A stretch of 64,000 nucleotides of DNA from DATAGF01 sp963813355 (GTDB lineage: Bacteria; Actinomycetota; Thermoleophilia; Miltoncostaeales; Miltoncostaeaceae), in the NCBI GenBank assembly GCA_963813355.1, contig CAWEYS010000023.1, positions 248,001 through 312,000 on the forward strand, in the 5' to 3' direction. The position numbers and the translations under genes are program-made. Positions 47,168 to 55,683 of the stretch are shown piece after piece. The notes below the pieces were generated by a model. It had not been told where the DNA came from and did no database searches. It worked only from the letters and a program-made list of their open reading frames with translations. Within the stretch, counting starts at the first letter, position 1; every line of letters starts with the position of its first letter.

Positions 47168-48069
47168 GGCCGGCCGAACTTCTCCCGGTAGCGCCGGAAG
47201 AACGATGCCTCGGGGAACGTGGCCAGGTGGACCTCGGCCCCGCTGAGCCCCACCGTGATCGAGCGCCCGGGGTGGAGCGCCCCGATCCGCTGGCCGTCGG
47301 CCTGCACGTTGACGTCGCCCACGAGCGCGCTGTTGGTGACCCTGAGCTGCTCCTCGGCCCCGATCACCAGCGGCCGGCTGTCGAGGTGGTGCAGGGCGAT
47401 GAACGACAGGACGAAGCACCGCACCCGCCAGGAGACGGTCGGCCCGCCCGCGGCCAGGTTGTAGGCCGTCGAGCCCACGGGCGTGCTCAGGACCACGCCG
47501 TCGCAGCGCACGGTCGCGACGAGCTCGCCGTCGACCTCGTACGTCAGGTCGGCGATGCGGGCCTCCCCGCTGCGGAACAGCGCGAGGTCGTTGACCGCGA
47601 GGACCTCGCCCTCGCTCCACTCGGCCTTGAGGGAGGGCAGGCCCAGGACGACGTACTCCCCGGCCAGGGCCCGGCGCAGGTCGCGCTCGAGCGTCTCGCG
47701 CTCGATGGACGCGAGGAAGCCCACCCGCCCGAAGTTGACGCCGATCACCGGCGCCCCGGAGCCCGCCTCGCGCGCGAGCGCGCGCAGGATGCTGCCGTCG
47801 CCGCCCAGGACCAGGATGAGGTCCTCGCCCCCGGGCTTGAGCCCCATGCCGTCGCTCGACTGGTAGCCCGTCAGCAGCCGGTGCTTGACGATCTCGCCGG
47901 CGGGCACGAGCACCTGCACGCCGGCCTCGTCGAGGATGGAGAGGAGGGACGGCAGCGTCGACTCGGTGACGGCCGGCTCGCGGTGGGTCAGCAGCAGCAC
48001 GCGCTTGACCGGCTCCGCCTGCTCGATGCGGATGGGCTCGGCGCTGCCCAACGGGGCCCCCGACGTCAC
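47164..48069 (-). CDS. nadK: NAD kinase
   Basis: 301 residues from GTG at 48069. Phosphorylates NAD to NADP. The family motifs are LVLGGDGSILRALAREAGSG (GGDG), VIGVNFGRVGFLASI and the NAD-binding block CDGVVLSTPVGSTAYNLAAGGP, all intact. It overlaps tlyA and recN at both ends by GTGA. The N-terminal about 20 residues are extra compared with the shortest homologues, so a later start is possible, but the GTGA overlap favours the chosen one. Confidence 0.95.
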   Translation of the reverse strand: MTSGAPLGSAEPIRIEQAEPVKRVLLLTHREPAVTESTLPSLLSILDEAGVQVLVPAGEIVKHRLLTGYQSSDGMGLKPGGEDLILVLGGDGSILRALAREAGSGAPVIGVNFGRVGFLASIERETLERDLRRALAGEYVVLGLPSLKAEWSEGEVLAVNDLALFRSGEARIADLTYEVDGELVATVRCDGVVLSTPVGSTAYNLAAGGPTVSWRVRCFVLSFIALHHLDSRPLVIGAEEQLRVTNSALVGDVNVQADGQRIGALHPGRSITVGLSGAEVHLATFPEASFFRRYREKFGRP

Positions 48070-48809
48070 GGCGCACCGCGGGCGTCGACGGCGTGGACGA
48101 AGACCTCGCGGTTGCCCTTGGGGCCCGGCAGGCCGGAGTCGGCGGTGCCGAGCACCCGCCCGCCCTCCCGCTCGATGACCTCGACGACCCCGCGCACCGC
48201 GTCCTCCCTCGCCTCCGGGTCGCGCACGACGCCGCCCGACCCGACCCGCTCGCGCCCCACCTCGAACTGCGGCTTGACCATCACCATCGCACGCCAGCCG
48301 GGAGCCAGGCAGCGCCCGACGGCGCCCCAGACCGTGCCGATCGAGATGAACGAGAGGTCACAGGTCGCGAGGTCGGGCGCCCAGGGCAGCATCTCGGGCC
48401 GGAGGTCGCGGGCGTTGGTGCGCTCCATGACGTGCACCCGCTCATCTTGGCGCAGGCGCCAGTCGAGCTGCCCGTAACCGACGTCCACGGCGATGACGCG
48501 CCGCGCGCCGCGCCGCAGCAGGCAGTCCGTGAAGCCCCCGGTGGAGGCGCCCAGGTCGAGGGCCGACGCCCCCGCCACGTCCACGCCGAGCGCGTCGAGG
48601 GCGTTGGCGAGCTTGACCCCTCCGCGCGAGACGTACTCGGGGGCCTCGGCGACGTCGATGGCCGCGCCGGTCGCGACCCCGGCGCCGGGCTTGTCCACCG
48701 GCCGGCCGTCGACGCGCACCCTCCCGGCCATGACGGCCGCCTGGGCGCGGGCCCGCGACGGGAAGAGGCCCCTCTCGACGAGGGCCACGTCGAGGCGGGA
48801 ACGGGCCAC
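48066..48809 (-). CDS. tlyA: TlyA-family rRNA 2'-O-methyltransferase
   Basis: 247 residues from GTG at 48809. Methylates rRNA ribose at positions linked to capreomycin sensitivity in mycobacteria. An N-terminal S4 RNA-binding domain (RLDVALVERGLFPSRARAQAAVMAGRVRVDG, in part) precedes the FtsJ-like methyltransferase: SRGGVKLANALDAL, the SAM loop ALDLGASTGGFTDCLLRRGA, CDLSFISI and VKPQFEVGRE. The catalytic Lys-Asp-Lys-Glu set of FtsJ enzymes is represented by these blocks. It lies 11 bp after dxs and overlaps nadK. Confidence 0.93.
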   Translation of the reverse strand: MARSRLDVALVERGLFPSRARAQAAVMAGRVRVDGRPVDKPGAGVATGAAIDVAEAPEYVSRGGVKLANALDALGVDVAGASALDLGASTGGFTDCLLRRGARRVIAVDVGYGQLDWRLRQDERVHVMERTNARDLRPEMLPWAPDLATCDLSFISIGTVWGAVGRCLAPGWRAMVMVKPQFEVGRERVGSGGVVRDPEAREDAVRGVVEVIEREGGRVLGTADSGLPGPKGNREVFVHAVDARGAP

Positions 48810-48820
48810 GGAGAGGGGCG

Positions 48821-50731
48821 CTACCCGCCCTCGGCGATGAGGATGCCGGTGGGTCCGTTCAGGGCCTCGAGCGCCCGCGTGGCCACGTGCTCCGGCGACA
48901 GGCCGGCCTCGTCGAGCAGCAGCTCGCGCTTGCCGTGGTCGACGAAGCGGTCGGGGACGCCGAGCCGGAGCACGCGCACCGGCGTGTCCTGCAGCACCTC
49001 GAGGACGGCGCTGCCGAACCCGGCGAGCTCCGAGTGGTCCTCGATGGTCACGATGAGCTCGTGCCGGCTGGCGAGCTGGCGGATGAGCTGGTCGTCGATC
49101 GGCTTGCAGAACCGGGCGTTGACGACGGTGGGGCGCGCGCCGAGGGCGTCCTCGAGCGGAACGGCCGCGGCCTGCGCGATGACGGCCCCGTGGCCGTAGC
49201 CGACCAGGGCGACGCGCTCGCCCGACTCGACCACCCGGCCCTTGCCGATCTCGACCGGGCGCGGGCGCTCGGGCAGCTCGGCGCCGGTGCCCGCCCCGCG
49301 CGGGTACCGGAACGCGACCGGCCCCTCGAGGCGCAGCGCCGTGTGGAGCATGTTGACCAGCTCGGCCTCGTCCATCGGCGCCATCACGGTGAGGCCGGGG
49401 ATCGAGCGGAGGTAGGCGAGGTCGAAGACCCCGTGGTGGGTCGGGCCGTCGTCGCCGACCAGCCCGCCGCGGTCGATCGCGAACACCACCGGGAGCTCCT
49501 GGATGGCGACGTCGTGGATGATCGGGTCGAAGGCACGCTGCAGGAAGGTGGAGTAGATCGCGCAGACGGGCCGGTAGCCGGCGATCGCCAGCCCGCACGC
49601 GAAGACGACGGCGTGCTGCTCGGCGATGCCGACGTCGTAGGTGCGCTCGGGGAAGCGGGCCATCATGTGCTGCATCCCGGTGCCCTTGAGCATGGCGGCC
49701 GTGATGCCGACGACCCGCGGATCGCGCTCGGCCTCCGCCACCAGCGCCTTCCCGAAGACCTCGGTGTAGTTGGGCGGGCCGGACGACTTCTTGGCCGCCT
49801 TGCCGCTCTCGATGGCGAAGGGGGTGGCGCCGTGCATGGCCTCGCCGTCGGCCTCGGCGGGCGCGTAGCCCTTGCCCTTGCGGGTCTTGGCGTGGATCAC
49901 CACCGGGCGGTCCATCTCGAGCGTCGTCTGCAGGGCCTTGCGGACCTCGCCGATGTCGTGGCCGTCGATCGGCCCGTAGTAGGCGAAGCCGAGCGCCTCG
50001 AAGAGCGCCCCGTCCTCGAACCAGAGCGACTTGGTCGCGTCGCGGATGTGGCCGCCCATCTCGGTCGCGCCGGGGAGCTTGGCCAGGCCGCGCTCGATCT
50101 CCTCGCGCACCTTGGTGAGGGTGGGGTCGACGCGCACGCGCTGGAAGAGCTTCGAGAGGGCGCCGACGTTCTCCGAGATGCTCATGCCGTTGTCGTTGAG
50201 CAGCACGGTGATCGGCGACCTGAGCGCCCCCGCCTGGTTGAGGCCCTCGTAGGCCATCCCCCCGGTCAGGGCGCCGTCGCCGATGACGCACACCACGTGG
50301 CCCGCCTGGCGGCCGTGGCGCTGCGCCTCGGCCAGGCCCGTGGCGTAGCTGATCGAGGTGCTGGCGTGGCCGGCGCCCATGATGTCGTGCTCGCTCTCGA
50401 CGCGGCGCAGGAAGCCGCTGATGCCGCCGTGCTGGCGAAGCGTCGGGAAGCCCTCGAGGCGCCCGGTGAGCAGCTTGTGGCCGTAGGCCTGGTGGCCGAC
50501 GTCCCAGATGATGCGGTCCCGCGGCGACTCCAGCTCGGCGTGGAGGGCGATCGTCAGCTCGACCGTCCCCAGGCTCGCGCCCAGGTGGCCGCCGGTCTGG
50601 CTGACCGTGTCGATGATCGCCTCGCGCACCTCGTCCGCGAGCGCCAGGAGCTCCGCGTCCGTCATGCGGCCGGCATCGGACGGAGCCTGAAGCCCCCGGA
50701 GCAGGGGAAACCGGCGGTCGGGAGTGGGCAT
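48821..50731 (-). CDS. dxs: 1-deoxy-D-xylulose-5-phosphate synthase
   Basis: 636 residues from ATG at 50731. First enzyme of the non-mevalonate isoprenoid pathway, condensing pyruvate and glyceraldehyde-3-phosphate with thiamine diphosphate. The N-terminal domain has HLGASLGTVELTIALH, WDVGHQAYGHKLLTGR and the ThDP motif VIGDGALTGGMAYEGLNQAG with the following NDN. The pyrimidine-binding domain has YDVGIAEQHAVVFACGLA and VFAIDRGGLVGDDGPTHHG. Length and motifs are normal. The gap to the upstream hypothetical gene is 72 bp, so dxs may have its own promoter. Confidence 0.97.
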   Translation of the reverse strand: MPTPDRRFPLLRGLQAPSDAGRMTDAELLALADEVREAIIDTVSQTGGHLGASLGTVELTIALHAELESPRDRIIWDVGHQAYGHKLLTGRLEGFPTLRQHGGISGFLRRVESEHDIMGAGHASTSISYATGLAEAQRHGRQAGHVVCVIGDGALTGGMAYEGLNQAGALRSPITVLLNDNGMSISENVGALSKLFQRVRVDPTLTKVREEIERGLAKLPGATEMGGHIRDATKSLWFEDGALFEALGFAYYGPIDGHDIGEVRKALQTTLEMDRPVVIHAKTRKGKGYAPAEADGEAMHGATPFAIESGKAAKKSSGPPNYTEVFGKALVAEAERDPRVVGITAAMLKGTGMQHMMARFPERTYDVGIAEQHAVVFACGLAIAGYRPVCAIYSTFLQRAFDPIIHDVAIQELPVVFAIDRGGLVGDDGPTHHGVFDLAYLRSIPGLTVMAPMDEAELVNMLHTALRLEGPVAFRYPRGAGTGAELPERPRPVEIGKGRVVESGERVALVGYGHGAVIAQAAAVPLEDALGARPTVVNARFCKPIDDQLIRQLASRHELIVTIEDHSELAGFGSAVLEVLQDTPVRVLRLGVPDRFVDHGKRELLLDEAGLSPEHVATRALEALNGPTGILIAEGG

Positions 50732-50803
50732 CCGGGCGAGTCTAGAGCTTTGGCCGCCCCTGTCACATCCCCCGGCGCCACGCGACCACCGCGACGATCG
50801 CCG

Positions 50804-51514
50804 TCAGGCCGCCCGCGCGAGGCCCAGACGCGCAAGCAGCCAGTCGAGCTGCCAGTCCCGCTCGGCCGCATAGCCCTCGTCGAAGCCACCGGCCCCGCCG
50901 GCGAGCTCGTGCGCCCGCCCCGCGGCGCGCGCGGCTGAGAAGGCCACGTTGGCCGCGATGGCCGCCGCGGTCGGAGGGGCCAGCTCCGCCAGGATCCTGG
51001 AGTCGGGCATCGCGCCCCGGGACATCGCGACCGCGTCGGCGGCGAACCCCAGCGGGTCGGCCACCTCGGCGGGGGCCCCCCGCGCCAGGGCGAGGGCGCC
51101 GTCGGCGATGGCCTGATGGTCGCTGATGCCCCGCAGCCGGTCGGCCTCCACCGCCCTGCCGGCCCGGTCCAGCGCCTCGGCCGCGCGGTCGCGGGCGCGT
51201 AGGACGCACGCCCCGGCCAGCGCCCGGGCGGCCTCGTCGTCCCACTCCCCGACCCGGGAGAGCAGGCGCCCGCGCGACGCGACGAGCCCGGCCTCGGTCT
51301 CCATGACGGGCTCGCCCAGCTCGACGCGCCAGAGCTCGGAGTCGATCCATTCGATCAGCCCCCCGGGGCCGCAGGCGTGGATCCCGTTGCGGCACACCTC
51401 GAGCGGCCCCTCGGCCTCCACCCACGCGCCGGGGACCGCGTCATGGGGCACGGGCCACGCCAGGCGGCTGAACAGGCCGACGGCCCCGGCGTTCAGGAAC
51501 TTGTACGCGATCAC
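50804..51514 (-). CDS. Hypothetical protein with an N-terminal YKFL domain
   Basis: 236 residues from GTG at 51514 with a GTGA overlap to the anti-sigma stop. It begins IAYKFLNAGAVGLFSRLAWPVPHD and continues GAWVEAEGPLEVCRNGIHACGPGGLIEWIDSELWRVELG, a pattern that recurs in actinobacterial proteins of unknown function (a small beta domain with conserved Tyr-Lys-Phe, Cys and Gly-Ile-His). The rest is helical and Ala-rich, ending AERDWQLDWLLARLGLARA. Its tight coupling to an ECF sigma/anti-sigma pair suggests it belongs to that signalling unit. I cannot name a function. Confidence 0.7.
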   Translation of the reverse strand: MIAYKFLNAGAVGLFSRLAWPVPHDAVPGAWVEAEGPLEVCRNGIHACGPGGLIEWIDSELWRVELGEPVMETEAGLVASRGRLLSRVGEWDDEAARALAGACVLRARDRAAEALDRAGRAVEADRLRGISDHQAIADGALALARGAPAEVADPLGFAADAVAMSRGAMPDSRILAELAPPTAAAIAANVAFSAARAAGRAHELAGGAGGFDEGYAAERDWQLDWLLARLGLARAA

Positions 51515-51765
51515 CGCTTGCCCGGCCTGAGGGTTCGGAACGCCGCCAGCAGGGCGGCCTCGTCCGCAGGGGGGAGCCCCGGGCCGCCCCCCGCGCGGGC
51601 CGCGCCGAGGACGGCCCGCATCTGCGACATGTAGCCGCGGCACGCGGGGCAGACCGCGACATGGCGCTCGAAATCGAGGCGCTCGGCCATGGGCAGGGCG
51701 TCCTCCTGATAGTCCGTGAGGAGCCGGACCACGTCCTCGCAGCTGGCCCTCGGCGGCCGCCTCAC
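51511..51765 (-). CDS. Zinc-finger anti-sigma factor (zf-HC2)
   Basis: 84 residues from GTG at 51765. The core CEDVVRLLTDYQEDALPMAERLDFERHVAVCPACRGYM carries the His-x3-Cys-x2-Cys zinc site (quoted in part). There is no membrane helix, so it is a soluble ZAS-type anti-sigma factor that may respond to redox or metal. It overlaps the sigma gene stop and the next hypothetical gene start, each as GTGA. The genetic arrangement marks it as the antagonist of the adjacent minus-strand sigma factor. Confidence 0.88.
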   Translation of the reverse strand: MRRPPRASCEDVVRLLTDYQEDALPMAERLDFERHVAVCPACRGYMSQMRAVLGAARAGGGPGLPPADEAALLAAFRTLRPGKR

Positions 51766-52487
51766 GCGCTCGCCCCGGGGGTCTCGATGTAGCCCTCGAG
51801 CGCGCTTCGGACCCGCGCCCGGGCCCGGTGCAGCCGCACGCGCTGATTCTCGTCGGTGATGCCCAGCGCCTCGGCGACCTCGCGCGAGCTCCAGCCGGCC
51901 ACGTCGCGCAGCGTCATCACCTCGCGCAGCCGCGGCGGCAGGGCGGCGATGGCGTCGCGCACGACGTCCACGCACTCCCGCCCCAGCACGCGCTCCTCGG
52001 GCAGCGCGTCCCACGCGTCGTTGGGCGCCCCCCAGATCCGCGACCACCGCGGGTGCTCGGCCGGCGTGAAGGGGTCGGGCTCGGCCGCCGCCGCGTCGGG
52101 CTCCAGGCCGCCCGGGAGGGCCGAGAAGGGGACGCAGCGCCCCTCGCGCGCCGCCCGCTTGCGCGCGCCGTTGGCGAGGATCGTGAAGATCCACGTGCGG
52201 AGGCTCGACCGGCCCTCGAAGCGGTCGAGGCCGCGCACCACGCTCATCCAGGTGTCCTGCACGACCTCCTCGGCCACCGCGTGGCTCGACACGTAGAGCA
52301 TCGCGACGCTGGTCATCGGCGCCGTGTAGCGGCGCATGAGATCGGCGAACGCGCGCTCGTCCCCTCGCCGGAGGGCGTCGACGAGGCGGTCCTCATCCGG
52401 GTTCGCTCCGCCCTGGTGTGGGCGACGCTCTGCGACCCGCTCCGTGCCGATCCTCCCCCATCTGCCGGGCCGACCATATATCTCCAT
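51762..52487 (-). CDS. ECF-type RNA polymerase sigma factor
   Basis: About 241 residues from ATG at 52487, which has GAGGATCT upstream; the frame is open 13 codons further. Region 2 is LVDALRRGDERAFADLMRRYTAPMTSVAMLYV then AVAEEVVQDTWMSVVRGLDRFEGRSSLRTWIFTI (in part), region 4 is ALPPRLREVMTLRDVAGWSSREVAEALGITDENQRVRLHRARARVRSAL (in part). It is followed by a zf-HC2 anti-sigma gene with a GTGA overlap. It is divergent from a second ECF gene with 78 bp between starts. Confidence 0.9.
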   Translation of the reverse strand: MEIYGRPGRWGRIGTERVAERRPHQGGANPDEDRLVDALRRGDERAFADLMRRYTAPMTSVAMLYVSSHAVAEEVVQDTWMSVVRGLDRFEGRSSLRTWIFTILANGARKRAAREGRCVPFSALPGGLEPDAAAAEPDPFTPAEHPRWSRIWGAPNDAWDALPEERVLGRECVDVVRDAIAALPPRLREVMTLRDVAGWSSREVAEALGITDENQRVRLHRARARVRSALEGYIETPGASA

Positions 52488-52565
52488 AGATCCTCGCCGG
52501 CCCGCTCGCGTTACACGTGCTCGCATCTGTCACGGATCGCCGCCGAGCCGGATCAACGGGGGCAG

Positions 52566-53147
52566 GTGCCCTCCACGGTCACAGCCCCTCGCAGGAGCGT
52601 CCAGCCGCTGGCGGAGGCCGCGCTCATGGAGCGCGTCGCCGCCGGGGACGCCGAGGCCTTCGAGGCCATCTACGACCGCCACGCGCGGTCGGTGCACTCC
52701 TACCTCGTGGCCCAGCTGGGGCGGTCCGGCGAGGCTGAGGAGGTGTGTCAGGACGCCTTCCTGGCCCTCTGGCGCCACGCCTCGCGCTTCGACCCGCGGC
52801 GCGGGGGCGTCCGCGGCTGGCTCATCGGCATCGCCCGCAACCAGGCGCTCGACCGGCTGCGCGCCCAGGCCCGTCGGGCACGAGCCGATACGGCGGCACA
52901 GGCGATCGCCGCCCTCGAGCCGTTCCAGGACCCCGTCTCGCGCGCCGGGGCGGACCGGGCCGAGGCCGCGCGGCTCCGGCGGCTGCTCGACGACCTCCCG
53001 GCCGAGCAGCGCGAGGTGTTGCTGCTCGTCCACTACGGCGGCCTCACCCAGCGCGAGATCGCCGAGGTCACCGGCCTGCCGCTGGGCACCGTCAAGAGCC
53101 GCCTGCGCCTGGGGCTCGCCCGGGTGCGCCTGATGGCGGGCGTCTAG
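52566..53147 (+). CDS. ECF-type RNA polymerase sigma factor (SigK/SigL-like)
   Basis: 193 residues from GTG at 52566; ATG at 52626 would start a shorter form. Region 2: EAFEAIYDRHARSVHSYLVAQLG and EAEEVCQDAFLALWRHASRFD; region 4: LRRLLDDLPAEQREVLLLVHYGGLTQREIAEVTGLPLGTVKSRLRLGLARVR (in two parts). No anti-sigma gene follows on this strand, so it may be regulated by the one on the minus strand or by level alone. The divergent promoter region has no motif I can assign. Confidence 0.9.
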   Translation: MPSTVTAPRRSVQPLAEAALMERVAAGDAEAFEAIYDRHARSVHSYLVAQLGRSGEAEEVCQDAFLALWRHASRFDPRRGGVRGWLIGIARNQALDRLRAQARRARADTAAQAIAALEPFQDPVSRAGADRAEAARLRRLLDDLPAEQREVLLLVHYGGLTQREIAEVTGLPLGTVKSRLRLGLARVRLMAGV

Positions 53148-53225
53148 CGGAGGCGCCGCGCCGCCGCCAGCGCGAGGGCTCGGCGGGGGGTCACGCGCGG
53201 ACGACCCTACCCCGAGTGCCCGAAG

Positions 53226-53654
53226 TCACGCCAGCAGCACCACCCGGAGCAGGCCGGCGCCGTCGGATTCCGGCGACGCGACCACGCCGACGATCTGGGG
53301 CAGGTCGTGGCGCATCTGCATGATGTCGCCATCCTCCAGCACGCCCCCGGCCAGCACGTAGGTGCCGAGCTCCTTCAGCAGGCGCACGCCGGCCTCGATG
53401 AAGGCGGTCGGGATGTTGACGAGCGACAGCTCCGGGTGGCCGGCGTAGACCGCCAGGCCCAGCGTCTCGAGCTGGGCGCCGCGGCGCGCCTCGCCCTGGG
53501 TCAGCCAGGGGCGCTCGGCCAGCTCGGCCATCGGCGGGCGATCGTCGCCGCTGCCGACGCCCTGGAGCTCCTCGTGCCCGGCGGCCGCGGGGTCGCTCGG
53601 CGGGGTGACCACGACCTCCACCCGCGGATCGAGCAGGTCGTCCCCTCGGGCCAC
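53226..53654 (-). CDS. Hypothetical protein, 142 residues
   Basis: GTG at 53654 follows directly on the stop of the xseB-like gene (TAGGTG). The N-terminal third is polar and Pro-rich (RGDDLLDPRVEVVVTPPSDPA). The core GLAVYAGHPELSLVNIPTAFIEAGVRLLKELGTYVLAGGVLEDGDIMQMRHDLPQIVGVV (in part) has strand-helix-strand character. It resembles some small proteins of the DUF4262 type only loosely, so I leave it unnamed. The last gene of the nusB cluster. Confidence 0.65.
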   Translation of the reverse strand: MARGDDLLDPRVEVVVTPPSDPAAAGHEELQGVGSGDDRPPMAELAERPWLTQGEARRGAQLETLGLAVYAGHPELSLVNIPTAFIEAGVRLLKELGTYVLAGGVLEDGDIMQMRHDLPQIVGVVASPESDGAGLLRVVLLA

Positions 53655-53834
53655 CTAGCCACCCTCGCCCCGGAGCAGGCGGGCGACGCCGTCGGTGATC
53701 CGGGCCGACAGGTCGAGGGCCTCGTCGGCCAGCGCCCGCAGCTCCTCGGGCGGGACGTCGTCGTCCCGCATGCGCCGGGCCACCTCCTCGAGGCGCGCCG
53801 CGTCGGCCGCCAGGCCGCCGCCCTCGCCGCTCAC
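53655..53834 (-). CDS. Exodeoxyribonuclease VII small subunit-like protein
   Basis: 59 residues from GTG at 53834 with a GTGA overlap to nusB. The pattern AARLEEVARRMRDDDVPPEELRALADEALDLSARITDGVARLL resembles XseB (Leu-Glu-x2-Val, then Leu repeats in a coiled coil). Its position next to nusB is common for xseB. No xseA is present in the window and homology over such a short helical protein is weak, so the assignment is tentative. Confidence 0.5.
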   Translation of the reverse strand: MSGEGGGLAADAARLEEVARRMRDDDVPPEELRALADEALDLSARITDGVARLLRGEGG

Positions 53835-54253
53835 CGGGCCACCCCGGCCGCGTCGGCGGCGATCCGCCCCAGGATGCCGTTCACCAGGCCGGGGGCCTCG
53901 GCCTGGCAGTAGCGCTTGGCGAGGTCCACCGCCTCGTTGATCGAGACGGCCGTCGGGATGTCCGGCCAGTCGAGGATCTCGTGGACCGCCACCCGCAGGA
54001 TGTTGCGCTCCAGCGGGGCGAGGCGCTCGGCCGTCCACCCCTCCGCCGCCCGGGTGATCAGCTCGTCCAGGCTCGCCGTGTCGGACGCGACGCCCTCGAC
54101 GAGGGCGCGCGCGAACGGGTCGAGCGGCGCCCCCTCGCGGGCGGCGTTGTCCTCGAGCTCCTCGAGGGAGAGGCCGGTGACGTCGCGCTGGTAGAGCAGG
54201 ATCACCGCCTGGCGCCTGGCCGCCCGCCGGCCGCCCTCGCGCTCGGGCGCCAT
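53831..54253 (-). CDS. nusB: Transcription antitermination factor NusB
   Basis: 140 residues from ATG at 54253. Helical RNA-binding factor that acts with NusE in rRNA antitermination. The family pattern is RRAARRQAVILLYQRDVTG at the N-terminus, then PLERNILRVAVHEILDWPDIPTAVSINEAVDLAKRYCQAEAPGLVNGILGRI (in part) at the C-terminus, all intact. It is followed by the xseB-like gene (GTGA) and preceded by accC after 52 bp. Confidence 0.94.
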   Translation of the reverse strand: MAPEREGGRRAARRQAVILLYQRDVTGLSLEELEDNAAREGAPLDPFARALVEGVASDTASLDELITRAAEGWTAERLAPLERNILRVAVHEILDWPDIPTAVSINEAVDLAKRYCQAEAPGLVNGILGRIAADAAGVAR

Positions 54254-54305
54254 CAGGCCTCCTCGGCGGCGGGAGCTCTCGACGGCTCGCGGCCCCCTCG
54301 TCGGC

Positions 54306-55673
<1,368 letters not shown>

Positions 55674-55683
55674 GGCGCCGGCC

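Noticed and set aside
50761..50790. TGTCACA near 50762 as a possible ECF41 -35 element
   Set aside because: No CGTC lies at 15-17 bp and no plus-strand gene follows, so it is probably chance.
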